From NCBI GenBank assembly GCA_036796255.1, contig DAIRDH010000026.1, positions 1-44,956 on the forward strand: a DNA stretch of 44,956 nt, given 5' to 3'. The DNA is from T3Sed10-241 sp036796255. GTDB taxonomy: Bacteria > Bacteroidota > Bacteroidia > Flavobacteriales_D > Cryomorphaceae. The translations under genes and the position numbers were made by a program. Positions 7,677-16,611 of this stretch are shown here, one piece after another (within the stretch, counting starts at the first letter, position 1; each line of letters opens with the position of its first letter). The notes beneath the pieces are model-generated. The model worked only from the letters and a program-made list of their open reading frames with translations. It ran no database searches and was not told where the DNA came from.

Positions 7677-8384
7677 ATGTCCAAACACTATTTAATCGTA
7701 GGTGGTAGCACTGGTATAGGAAAAGCCCTTACGGAAAATTTGACAGCACGAGGTCACCATGTTACCGTGGCCTCGCGCAATGCAAGCAGCCGCATAGACT
7801 TCAACGAATATTTAACTGTTCATGATATTGACGCCACCAATGCAGAAGCTGACTGGGATTTTCTTCCGGAAAAACTGGATGGTGTGGCATACCTCGGTGG
7901 CAGCATCAACTTAAAGCCTTTCCACCGCCTGAAAAATGAAGATTTTCTCGGTGACTTCAAGGTCAACCTTCTGGGAGCAGTGAATACCATTCAGGCAGCA
8001 TTGCCGGCATTAAAAAAGGCCGAAAATGCATCGATCGTTTTATTTAGTACCGTCGCCGTGCAGCGCGGACTTACATTTCATGCAAGTGTAGCGGCTGCAA
8101 AAGGGGCAGTAGAAGGATTGACACGCGAATTGAGTGCCGAGCTTGCTCCTGGCATTCGTGTAAATGCAGTAGCACTTTCTTTGACTGATACCCCCATGGC
8201 GGAAAAGTTGCTGAGCAATGATACCAAACGCGAGGCGGCCAATGACCGGCATGCTTTGAAAAGACATGGAAAACCACAAGATATTTCAGAAATGGCCGCT
8301 TTCCTCCTGAGTGATAAAGCCTCATGGATCACGGGTCAAATTATCGGTGTGGATGGTGGAATGGGCACCGTTCAAAATCTATGA
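7677..8384 (+). CDS. SDR-family oxidoreductase lacking the catalytic tyrosine
   Basis: A 235-residue short-chain dehydrogenase/reductase. The nucleotide-binding motif GGSTGIGKA is at residues 9-17, with a downstream AYLGG in the NNAG-like position. The active-site Ser124 and Lys142 are in place, but the residue four before the lysine, normally Tyr, is Val138 (SVAAAK). The codon is clearly GTA at 8088-8090. The C-terminal GQIIGVDGG is typical. In an operon with FolE and PTPS it could act as a sepiapterin- or dihydropteridine-reductase-like enzyme, but the missing tyrosine questions ordinary SDR chemistry. It overlaps the next gene by 4 bp (ATGA). Confidence 0.88.
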   Translation: MSKHYLIVGGSTGIGKALTENLTARGHHVTVASRNASSRIDFNEYLTVHDIDATNAEADWDFLPEKLDGVAYLGGSINLKPFHRLKNEDFLGDFKVNLLGAVNTIQAALPALKKAENASIVLFSTVAVQRGLTFHASVAAAKGAVEGLTRELSAELAPGIRVNAVALSLTDTPMAEKLLSNDTKREAANDRHALKRHGKPQDISEMAAFLLSDKASWITGQIIGVDGGMGTVQNL

Positions 8385-9019
8385 AGTCATTTGCGGAAGC
8401 AGACATAAGCGCACTTGACAAGTCATACCGCATCAGGCTCATCAACAGCTTGAGTGGAATAAAATCCGCCAATTTAATCGGCACGAAGAGCAAGGGGGGA
8501 GATGAAAATCTCGCCCTTTTTTCGTCGGTGGTCCACCTCGGCGCCGATCCTCCCCTGCTCGGTTTCATCATGCGGCCCGTGCATGTAGAGCGCCATACAT
8601 ATAAAAATATTCTCGATTCAGGATGCTTCACCGTCAACGCAGTAAGCACTGATTTTCAGCAAAAGGCGCATCAGACCAGTGCAAGGTATCCACGCCATGT
8701 ATCCGAATTTGAAGCCGTGGGCCTCTTGCCTGAATACCACGAAGCTTTTCCGGCGCCGTTCGTTGGCGAAAGCCCTATGCAGATAGGCTGTGTGCTTGAG
8801 GATGACATCGCAATTCCTGCCAACGCTACACGCCTTCTCGTTGGGAGAATTGAATTGATCAGGCTAAGCGATGACCTCCTCCGGGAAGATGGCTATCTTG
8901 ACCTCGCATCAGCTGCTATCGCAGCATTGAGTAGTCTGGACGGCTGGCATGGAGTAGGTCCGCCAACACGCTACAGTTATGCCAAACCCGATGAAGCTTT
9001 ACAAATCATTCCCTCATGA
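8381..9019 (+). CDS. Flavin reductase-like protein (FMN-binding split barrel)
   Basis: A 212-residue protein of the flavin reductase / DIM6-NTAB type. The visible core includes LINSLSGIKSANLIGT, the LALFSSVVHLGADPPLLGF segment that lines the flavin, and GCFTVNAV. Such proteins bind FMN and often reduce free flavin with NAD(P)H. Start and stop overlap both neighbours by 4 bp (ATGA), so it is translationally coupled to the SDR and the photolyase. A link to supplying or sensing reduced flavin for the photolyase is suggested by position only. Confidence 0.85.
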   Translation: MKSFAEADISALDKSYRIRLINSLSGIKSANLIGTKSKGGDENLALFSSVVHLGADPPLLGFIMRPVHVERHTYKNILDSGCFTVNAVSTDFQQKAHQTSARYPRHVSEFEAVGLLPEYHEAFPAPFVGESPMQIGCVLEDDIAIPANATRLLVGRIELIRLSDDLLREDGYLDLASAAIAALSSLDGWHGVGPPTRYSYAKPDEALQIIPS

Positions 9020-10323
9020 ACCAAAAATCAATCTCCATATTTTGGATGAGGCGCGACCTGCGCCTTGAGGACAATGCCGCCTTACATCATGCCCTCGTGG
9101 GTGATCAGGAGGTATTGCCGCTCTTCATCTTTGATTACGATATCCTCAACAAACTCGAAGACAGGGCAGATGCCCGGGTTCAGTTTTTACATAGGGAATT
9201 AGAATCCATCAAGGGGCAACTCCAGCAACGGGGCAGCGACATCGAAGTGCGCTATGGCAAGCCCGAAAATGTATGGGATGACCTGCTTAAGGAATACAAT
9301 ATCAGCGCAGTGTATACCAACCGGGACTATGAGCCCTACGCCAAAGAGCGCGATGAAAAAATTGCAGGATTGTTAAAGGAGTCGGACGTGGCGTTTCACA
9401 CGTTTAAAGATCATGTGATATTTGAAAAAGACGAGATTGTGAAGGATGATGGTACGCCTTACGTGGTATACACGCCCTACAGTAAAAAGTGGCTGGCCGC
9501 TGTTTCTGATAAGGATCTTGAGCCTTACCCCTGCAAAAAGTATTTTGACAATTTGGTTAAAATCAAGACGGGTGAAATGCCCTCACTGCAGTCGATGGGC
9601 TTTAGCAGCTTTGACTTTGAATACCCTTCCCGGGAAATAGACATCGATATCGTCAGGAATTATGGCGATATGCGCGACATTCCGGGAAAGAAAGGAACAA
9701 GCCGCATTTCAATGCATTTGAGGTTTGGAACCCTGAGCATTCGGGCGGTTACAGCGCTTGCACAAAAGCACAGCGCGAGCTGGCTCAACGAGCTGATATG
9801 GCGTAACTTTTATCAGGTGATTATTTGGCACTTCCCTCACTCTACCCAAAGTGCATTCAAGCCTGCATATGACCGCATACCCTGGCGCAATGACCAAACT
9901 CATTTTGAAGCCTGGTGCGAAGGGCGCACGGGATATCCCATTGTAGATGCAGGCATGCGCGAATTGAACGAAACTGGTTTTATGCACAACCGTGTGCGGA
10001 TGGTGGTGGCCAGTTTTCTCACCAAACACCTGCTTATTGACTGGCGCTGGGGCGAAGCCTATTTCGCGAAAAAACTGCTCGACTTTGAGCTCGCTTCCAA
10101 CAACGGTGGCTGGCAATGGGCTGCAGGCAGCGGCTGCGATGCTGCTCCTTACTTCAGGGTATTCAACCCTGAGTCGCAGACCGCCAAATTTGACCCCGAC
10201 CACAAATACATCCGCAAATGGGTTCCAGAATACCGGGACTCCAGGTACCCTAAACCCATAGTAGAGCACAAAGCCGCACGCGAACGCGCTATTGCCACGT
10301 ACAAAGAAGCGCTTTCTTCATAG
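9016..10323 (+). CDS. phr: Deoxyribodipyrimidine photolyase (cryptochrome/photolyase family)
   Basis: A 435-residue FAD flavoprotein that repairs cyclobutane pyrimidine dimers with blue light. The N-terminal alpha/beta antenna domain starts IFWMRRDLRLEDN. The FAD-binding helical domain has the hallmark WRNFY, GYPIVDAGMRE, MHNRVRM, DWRWGE and LASNNGGWQWAAGSG motifs, the last containing the flavin-contacting Asn. DASH-type N- and C-terminal extensions are absent, and the sequence fits class I CPD photolyases. The antenna chromophore (folate, flavin or other) cannot be told from sequence, but the pterin genes upstream are suggestive. It is the last gene of the light operon. Confidence 0.93.
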   Translation: MNQKSISIFWMRRDLRLEDNAALHHALVGDQEVLPLFIFDYDILNKLEDRADARVQFLHRELESIKGQLQQRGSDIEVRYGKPENVWDDLLKEYNISAVYTNRDYEPYAKERDEKIAGLLKESDVAFHTFKDHVIFEKDEIVKDDGTPYVVYTPYSKKWLAAVSDKDLEPYPCKKYFDNLVKIKTGEMPSLQSMGFSSFDFEYPSREIDIDIVRNYGDMRDIPGKKGTSRISMHLRFGTLSIRAVTALAQKHSASWLNELIWRNFYQVIIWHFPHSTQSAFKPAYDRIPWRNDQTHFEAWCEGRTGYPIVDAGMRELNETGFMHNRVRMVVASFLTKHLLIDWRWGEAYFAKKLLDFELASNNGGWQWAAGSGCDAAPYFRVFNPESQTAKFDPDHKYIRKWVPEYRDSRYPKPIVEHKAARERAIATYKEALSS

Positions 10324-10714
10324 ATTCTCAGGGCTCTGTTTTTTCCTATGTACAGCCTTGCAGGTTATGGTCAGCCCATTTGGAGACCCTCAACCAGGTA
10401 GTTGGATTTGACCGTTTCTTTTTCAGTAAATCTCATCGAAGATTGTTCAAAAAAACACCCTGATCTGAACATTTTTTAGACGACCTGGCCAAAACATCTC
10501 GGATTTGCTTTTGGCTCTCAGCCTGTTATTCCTCAATAGAATCCTTGCTACGCCTGTCCTGTAGCGCTGTCCAATATTAAAAATTTGTGAATAATGCGAA
10601 ATCTTACAACCGTGAGGTAGGGTAAGTGTTGCTCCTGTTGTATAACGACCGAACCTACTACTACGCTTGACAACTACTTCTTAATGGCTTTTTCATCAAT
10701 AAATCCTAATCAAT
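10324..10714. other. Non-coding stretch between photolyase and fasciclin genes
   Basis: 391 bp with no supportable gene. I saw no clear rho-independent terminator after phr and no exact TAnnTTTG element; AAAATTTG near 10577 is one base off. No TGTTTA/TTAAAC operator pair was seen. It must hold the promoter for the downstream FAS1 gene, but I cannot place it. Confidence 0.5.
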
Positions 10715-12857
10715 ATGAAAAAGTTACTTTTACTGTTTGCATGTTTTACACTAAGTGCTTCATTGGTTCAATCACAGACCTTGTCTGAACTCATTGAAGA
10801 CAATCCTTCGCTTTCAACATTAAATGCAGCCCTTGGAGCGTCTGGTCTGGACGTGACGCTGGGCGGTCCCGGACCATTTACTGTGTTTGCTCCAAGCAAT
10901 GAGGCATTTGCAACATTGCCTGACAACTTCGTAAATGCTCTGCTTACCGATCCAAATGGGGTTTTGACAGACATTCTTAACCATCACGTGACATCGGGAG
11001 CAGTGCTTTCTAACACCTTGACCGATAGTCAAGAAATTCAATCCATTTTTTCCCAGACCCTCACTGTCAACATCGAAGGTACAAATGTCACCATTAATGG
11101 CTTCAACGTCATAGAGGCTGACATTGAGGGCACAAATGGTGTGATCCACATCATCGACGGTGTACTCGTTCCTGAAACCACAACGATTGCCGATGTGGTG
11201 GCCGGGAGTCTTGTACACACTACATTGCTCGATGCAGTGGTTGCAGCGGAACTGGCAGGAACCCTTTCCGGCCCTGGAGCATTTACAGTATTCGCGCCCA
11301 CCGATGCAGCCTTCGATTTGTTGCCTGATGGCACTTTAGATGCGCTCCTCGCAGACCCAACAGGAACTTTGCAAAGCATTCTCCTCTATCACGTCGTAGA
11401 TGGCATTGCGCTCTCGACCGATCTAAGTGATGGTGATGCCGTAATGACCATCAATGGTCAAAATGTAGACGTGAGTATAGTTGATGGCGACGTGTTTATC
11501 AATGATGCCGAAGTTACAGTAGCTGATATCGTAACGGTAAATGGAGTGGTACACGTTATTGATGCTGTGTTGCTCCCCGCTGAATTCCCAACTATTGCTG
11601 AGATTGTCGCTACCAGCGAAATTCACAATACACTCGAAGCGGCATTACAAGCTGCTGAACTCGACGGCACCCTTGACGGTGAAGGAGATTTCACCCTGTT
11701 TGCACCAACCGACGCAGCATTTGCAGCTTTGCCTGACAACTTTGTAAATGCACTATTAACTGACCCAAGTGGCGTGCTTTCTGATATTTTGCTCTACCAC
11801 GTGGTAGGATCAGCGGCATTCTCAACTGACCTGAGCAACAACCAGGAAATTATCACGCTCTTTGACGATCAAACGGTTACTGTAACCATTAACGCGGAGG
11901 GCGTATTCATCAATGGTGCGCAAGTAATTGCTGAAGATATCGAGGCGAGCAATGGCGTGGTTCATGTAATCGATGCTGTGCTTGTGCCACAAACCACCAC
12001 CATTGCCGATATCGTAACCAACAGTGCAGTGCACACCACATTGCTGGATGCAGTGGTTGCGGCCGAACTTGCTGGAACGCTTGCTGGTCCAGGTGCATTT
12101 ACGGTATTTGCGCCAACAGATGCTGCTTTTGACTTATTGCCCGCTGGCACGCTGGATGCACTTCTCGNNNNNNNNNNNNNNNNNNNNNNNNNNNNNNNNN
12201 NNNNNNNNNNNNNNNNNNNNNNNNNNNNNNNNNNNNNNNNNNNNNNNNNNNNNNNNNNNNNNNNNNNGTGCATTTACTGTGTTTGCGCCAACAGATGCTG
12301 CTTTTGACTTGTTGCCCGCTGGTACGCTGGATGCACTTCTCGCTGACCCCACCGGCGATTTGCAAAGCATTCTGCTCTATCACGTGTTGGACAATATTGT
12401 ATTGTCTGCTGACCTGGAAAACAACCAAACGGCTACTACCCTATTCGGAGAGGATATCACAGTAACCATTGATGGCGACAATGTCTTCATAAACGGAGCT
12501 CAGGTGATACAGGCTGATATCGTTACCGTAAATGGCGTAGTGCATGTAATCGATGCCGTTTTGATTCCTACAACGTTAAGTGTCGATGACAACCCCAATA
12601 TCAACTCGCTTTCTGTATTTCCAAACCCGGCAAGTGATCAATTGAATGTCTCAATTGATGCTGCTGTAAATGGAAGAATGGTGGTAAACATGCTCAATGT
12701 AGCCGGCCAAACGATACAGTCATTTGACCTCGGAAGCAATGTAGTCGGCAATTCGCGACACATGCTCAATGTGAGCGGAATACCCGCTGGTTTTTACCTT
12801 TTGAGTATTGAGTTGAACGGAACACGTAGTATCGAGAAGGTACAAGTAGTGCGCTAA
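10715..12857 (+). CDS. Secreted multi-FAS1 (fasciclin) protein with T9SS sorting domain, interrupted by an assembly gap
   Basis: An extracellular adhesion-type protein. The signal peptide MKKLLLLFACFTLSASLVQS is followed by tandem FAS1 domains of about 135 residues, each with the FTVFAPTDAAF and NGVVHVIDAVL motifs. Three complete domains and part of a fourth precede the gap, and at least most of one follows. The C-terminus (SLSVFPNPASDQLNVSID onward, ending KVQVVR) is a type A T9SS sorting domain, so export through the type IX system and cell-surface attachment are expected. The reading frame differs on the two sides of the 100-N gap because the gap length is arbitrary. I treat this as one intact gene rather than a frameshift. 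The true length is unknown. Confidence 0.85.
12093..12167 (+). repeat. FAS1 repeat copy at the left edge of the gap
   Basis: This 75-bp stretch differs at only four positions from 12268-12342 on the other side of the gap. The two are near-identical copies of the same part of a FAS1 domain, which is probably why the assembly broke here. A more diverged copy lies near 11279-11353. Confidence 0.85.
12168..12267. other. Assembly gap (100 N)
   Basis: Exactly 100 N, a conventional placeholder for a gap of unknown size, inside the FAS1 repeat gene. Near-identical repeats on both sides suggest at least one further domain copy is missing. Confidence 0.98.
12268..12342 (+). repeat. FAS1 repeat copy at the right edge of the gap
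   Basis: Pairs with 12093-12167 (71 of 75 positions identical). It continues into a domain reading DALLADPTGDLQSILLYHV. Confidence 0.85.
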
Positions 12858-12880
12858 TTTCATCCTTTCAAATTATTATA

Positions 12881-12910
12881 AAGGGCGCCGCTTGGCGCCC
12901 TTTTTATTTT
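12881..12910 (+). terminator. Rho-independent terminator after the FAS1 gene
   Basis: A perfect 9-bp stem, AAGGGCGCC (12881-12889) and GGCGCCCTT (12894-12902), with a GCTT loop followed by a T-rich run. It lies 23 bp after the FAS1 gene stop. Confidence 0.92.
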
Positions 12911-13000
12911 CGTGAATGCAAACATCATTCTACCATTGCCTCTGGCAGAAATTCTAATTTCGCCTATCTTTAGCCCTTCAACTCAAGCCTTAAAACCAGA

Positions 13001-13837
13001 ATGAAAAGACCAATACTTGTTCCAACCGATTTTAGTCAGGTTGGCATTACTGCATTGAATCATGCAATTACAATAGCCAAAACGGCCGAAACAAAGGTCG
13101 TTGTAACCCATATTGTAGATCACATAAAAAAAGTAGACGACGGACGAAAGAAACTGGAAGCCCTCCGGGAGGAAAGCAAAAAAGAATACGACATAGATGT
13201 TGAAATACGAATCCGGGTTGGAGATTATTTAGAGGATATCCCGGCTGTTGCGGCGGAAATCAATGCTGCACTCGTCGTGATGGGCACGAAAGGTCTAAAA
13301 GGCTTGCAGTGGATTACAGGCGGTGATGCTTTGAGAATTGTGACCAATGCTAAAACCCCTTTCCTTGTCGTTCAAAAAAAACCCATCGGACCTACCGGTT
13401 ATAATGACATTGTGGTACCGCTTGACTTGCATAAAGAGACCAAACAAAAGTTGAATCTTGTTGCCGATGCAGCGACGTATTTCAACTCAAGGGTGCACAT
13501 CCTTACTCCCGACGAACAAGATGAATTTCTGCACAACAAACTGATGCGCAATATGACCTATGCTTCAAACTTCTTTCAGGAAAGAGGCATTGAACATACT
13601 ACCAAAATAAGCGACTACGATAGCCGCGACTTTGACAAAGCCATCATTGCGCATGCCAAGGCTGTGAATGCAGATTTGATTTCAGTGATGAACCTTCCAG
13701 GCATAGGATTGCTGAACCTTGTAGGAGGAAACTTTGTGCAAAATGTAATTACCAATAAAGAACAGATCCCGGTATTGGTGCTCAATCCAAAGCAGGTAAG
13801 TCACGTAAGCATATTTGGTGCTTATTTGGGAAGATAA
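13001..13837 (+). CDS. Universal stress protein with two UspA domains
   Basis: A 278-residue cytoplasmic protein. The first UspA domain (about 1-125) starts RPILVPTDFSQVGITALNHA and holds a nucleotide-loop-like segment, VMGTKGLKG. The second (about 132-275) restarts with NDIVVPLDLHKETKQKLNL and ends VITNKEQIPVLVLNPK. Tandem Usp proteins bind ATP or act in stress adaptation; no specific substrate can be read. The gene stands alone between a terminator and a convergent operon, 22 bp from the phosphatase stop. TATCTTTA near 12964 is a weak -7 candidate. Confidence 0.9.
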   Translation: MKRPILVPTDFSQVGITALNHAITIAKTAETKVVVTHIVDHIKKVDDGRKKLEALREESKKEYDIDVEIRIRVGDYLEDIPAVAAEINAALVVMGTKGLKGLQWITGGDALRIVTNAKTPFLVVQKKPIGPTGYNDIVVPLDLHKETKQKLNLVADAATYFNSRVHILTPDEQDEFLHNKLMRNMTYASNFFQERGIEHTTKISDYDSRDFDKAIIAHAKAVNADLISVMNLPGIGLLNLVGGNFVQNVITNKEQIPVLVLNPKQVSHVSIFGAYLGR

Positions 13838-13859
13838 TTACGGGATAGGAAGGTTGATT

Positions 13860-15683
13860 TTAACTGTGGCGCACACCCATGACGAGTATGTCATCAACCT
13901 GCTCTTGTACCACTTTACCGCCCCGTTTCCAATTGTCCATGGTATCGGATATGACCTTGAGTTGCTCATGCATGGGTAGGGTTCCTATTTCCTTTAGCAA
14001 CTTGCGGAAAGGTCCGTACATAAATTTTCTGCCCTCTGCCCCTCCAAACTGGTCAACGTAGCCATCAGAAAATAGATAGAGCATATCATCTTTTTCGAGT
14101 GCGATACGCTTGCTGCTGAAGTGTCCTTTTTCCTCACTGGTATCTCCGATTACCACTTTGCTGGGTTTGTGAACCATCAAGTCTCCATTTCTCAAAACCA
14201 TGAGCGGGCTGAACGCTCCGGCAAATTCAACAATATTGTTTGGCCGGTCATATACGCACAAAGCGATGTCCATGCCATCGCGGTTGTTGATAGAATCGTT
14301 GGTGCGGTTCAAGGCTTTCGCCGAAAGGCGGCTGAGGTCTTCAAGGACCTTCGCGGGATCCAAATCGGGATTCTCATTAACTGCCCTGTTTAGAGCATTA
14401 TGACCCACAAGGCTCATGAAGGCTCCAGGCACTCCATGTCCGGTGCAATCTACAGTAGCAAAGACCACTTTGCCATATTTCTCTTTCACAAAGTAAAAAT
14501 CACCGGATACGATGTCTTTTGGCTTGAAATAAAGAAAATGTTCCGGAAGCAGACTGCGTATGTAATTCTCTGAAGGCAAAATACTTTCCTGCAATCTTTT
14601 CGCATACCTTATACTTGCCGTAATGCTCTCGAGGAGTTCCTTCCGCTGTTGATTTTGCTTTTCGATTTTGTTTTTCTGCTTTACCACTTCCCTTGTGCGC
14701 TCGTCCACCTTCTCTTCGAGTTCACGCTCGGTCTCTAATTTCTTGCGCTCGTATTCTTTCAAATCGTCACGCATGGATAGCAGCGCCTTTCCCAAGACAT
14801 CATCTTCGGAGAGTGGCTCGTATTCTATTTCAAAGTTGCCTTGTCCCACTTCACGTGAAAACTCGGTAGTCCGCTTCAAGCCTAGCACCAGCTGGTCAAG
14901 GGCCATGCTCATTTCGCCAATCTCGTCACCGGTATCGACAAGCGTTTTATCGGGAAATATCCCCCTTCCCAACTTCTCTAAAATATCCTTTAACAAAGTA
15001 AGAGGCTTCACGATGCTCCTTATGGTGAGGTGAGCGATAATCACACCAAAAATGAAAAGCAAGGTGCTGAGACCCCTCAGGTAGACTTCCAGTCGATCAA
15101 AAGACCGAATCATGGTAATACTATCTTGCCTGGCATTGGCCCTGTGGTCGTCAATGAGCTCGTTGAGCACATCAATTACCTTTCTGGACTTCATATAAAT
15201 AACCCCATCCTCTTCAGCATATTCATTCATAGCGAATCGGATAAAGGGGTCATCGTAGCTTTGCATATCTTTGAGATTGATCTGCACCGTGCTGTAATCC
15301 TTCAGCATTTCATCAAGCTCTTTGTACACGCGTTCCTTCTTTCTCCGCTGGCTCTCTGACCAGTTGGCACTCAGCGAGTCGACCTCTGCTTTCAATTCAG
15401 GAATTTCTTCCTGGACTGTTTTGATCAATGACAATTTCTCGCGGGAATCTTCCCGCGATTGCACAAAGGCCCATGATGTGATAGCTGTGCGTGAGCGGAG
15501 TATTGTGCTCTTCAGTTGCTCGAGGGCCGATATGGAGGGGTTATAGACGCTATTAATCTGATCGTTTGTGGCACGCCCAGTCCGCAAGGTATCGTACGTC
15601 AAAAAGAAGATTACAACAGTAGTAAGGAGTACCACGGCGAAACCAAAACCTATTTTCCGACTTATGGTAAACCTCAGCTTCAC
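13860..15683 (-). CDS. Membrane sensor with HAMP domain and SpoIIE-type PP2C phosphatase
   Basis: A 607-residue signalling protein. Transmembrane helix 1 is about 11-30, a periplasmic helical region about 32-203 (four-helix-bundle-like), transmembrane helix 2 about 205-221, HAMP about 222-275, and a coiled coil about 305-350. The SpoIIE/RsbU phosphatase domain is about 385-605. Metal-binding motifs are clear: DIVSGDFYFV, ATVDCTGHGVPGAFM, DGMDIALCVYD and LFSDGYVDQFGG. It should dephosphorylate a serine or threonine phosphoprotein, classically a STAS anti-anti-sigma factor, though none is encoded nearby. It is the last gene of an operon with a TPR protein (12 bp upstream) and a YfiR-like protein, both exported, which suggests periplasmic input. 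Confidence 0.92.
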   Translation of the reverse strand: MKLRFTISRKIGFGFAVVLLTTVVIFFLTYDTLRTGRATNDQINSVYNPSISALEQLKSTILRSRTAITSWAFVQSREDSREKLSLIKTVQEEIPELKAEVDSLSANWSESQRRKKERVYKELDEMLKDYSTVQINLKDMQSYDDPFIRFAMNEYAEEDGVIYMKSRKVIDVLNELIDDHRANARQDSITMIRSFDRLEVYLRGLSTLLFIFGVIIAHLTIRSIVKPLTLLKDILEKLGRGIFPDKTLVDTGDEIGEMSMALDQLVLGLKRTTEFSREVGQGNFEIEYEPLSEDDVLGKALLSMRDDLKEYERKKLETERELEEKVDERTREVVKQKNKIEKQNQQRKELLESITASIRYAKRLQESILPSENYIRSLLPEHFLYFKPKDIVSGDFYFVKEKYGKVVFATVDCTGHGVPGAFMSLVGHNALNRAVNENPDLDPAKVLEDLSRLSAKALNRTNDSINNRDGMDIALCVYDRPNNIVEFAGAFSPLMVLRNGDLMVHKPSKVVIGDTSEEKGHFSSKRIALEKDDMLYLFSDGYVDQFGGAEGRKFMYGPFRKLLKEIGTLPMHEQLKVISDTMDNWKRGGKVVQEQVDDILVMGVRHS

Positions 15684-15695
15684 GTTTGATTTTGG

Positions 15696-16607
15696 TTACT
15701 TTTCTTTATTCTGCTGCTCTTGCTCTAAGCGCTTAAGCTCTTCTTCATAATACTCGCTCTTCTCGTAGTCGTGCAAATTGAACAAAATATATTTCAAGCC
15801 TTTCACTGCTTCAATGCGCTCGGGGCTCACCTCGTAGGCCCTGAACATGAATGGAAGAGCGAATTGTATACTGCGCATACTTTCTCCCTGCACCTTGATA
15901 ACATCGTGAATGTCTAGATCTGACAATTTATCGAGCTTGTATGCGGCATTGTTGTAGTTGAGCACTGCTACTGAATAGAGCGCACGAAAACTTTCTGGAT
16001 CGATATCCAAAACCTGCAAATAATATTGGTTTGCAATTTCATAATGCTTGCTATTGTCATCCCTTTCCTTTTCATAAATCTTACGGTGTGCGGTGGCCAT
16101 GGCAAGATAATACAACATGGTCATCTCGTCGAGATTGACGTCTGTGTCCAAGGTTTTCATTATTTCCAGATACTGGTTAAAATAACCTTCCGCCTGATCT
16201 ATAGTCTCCGTATCCCGCGATTCAATGATTACCGAGGCATCGTCCCAATAAGATCCGGCGAGATATTGCAGGGCTTTTTTATTGTTGTCCAAAAGTGTGT
16301 TTTGCTGGTCAAGCTCCATGGATTTTTGCAGCGAGAATACCGCAACTTTGCGCGCCTCACTATTGGCGTCAGCTTTGTCAAGATGCAGGTATATGTCCTT
16401 ATAAATAAATCCTCTGATATGCCAGGCCAACTCGCTTTCTTCGCCCTTCTTCAAGTTTACGACTTCATCGATTTCTGCAGCTGCGGTGCGATAATCTTTG
16501 TCGTTATACTTGATGTAGGCTCTGCTGATCAGTTCATCCACAGATTGAGTCCTGCCCATCGTTGCACAGGCCATGACCATAAAGAGGATGTAAACTGATT
16601 TATACAT
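15696..16607 (-). CDS. Exported TPR-like protein
   Basis: A 303-residue protein with a signal peptide (MYKSVYILFMVMACATMGRTQ) and helical repeats resembling TPR units, for example AYIKYNDKDYRTAAAEIDEV, QAEGYFNQYLEIMKTL and ANQYYLQVLDIDPESFRALY. The C-terminus is charged (ELKRLEQEQQNKEK). It has no recognisable enzyme motif, so a scaffolding or sensing role in the periplasm is inferred. It sits 4 bp after the YfiR-like gene and 12 bp before the phosphatase gene, so all three are likely one transcript. Confidence 0.82.
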   Translation of the reverse strand: MYKSVYILFMVMACATMGRTQSVDELISRAYIKYNDKDYRTAAAEIDEVVNLKKGEESELAWHIRGFIYKDIYLHLDKADANSEARKVAVFSLQKSMELDQQNTLLDNNKKALQYLAGSYWDDASVIIESRDTETIDQAEGYFNQYLEIMKTLDTDVNLDEMTMLYYLAMATAHRKIYEKERDDNSKHYEIANQYYLQVLDIDPESFRALYSVAVLNYNNAAYKLDKLSDLDIHDVIKVQGESMRSIQFALPFMFRAYEVSPERIEAVKGLKYILFNLHDYEKSEYYEEELKRLEQEQQNKEK

Positions 16608-16611
16608 GGTC

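Noticed and set aside
12024..12857. Apparent second gene or frameshift in the FAS1 region
   Set aside because: The frame change comes from the 100-N placeholder; both sides read as one FAS1 array with one signal peptide and one sorting domain.
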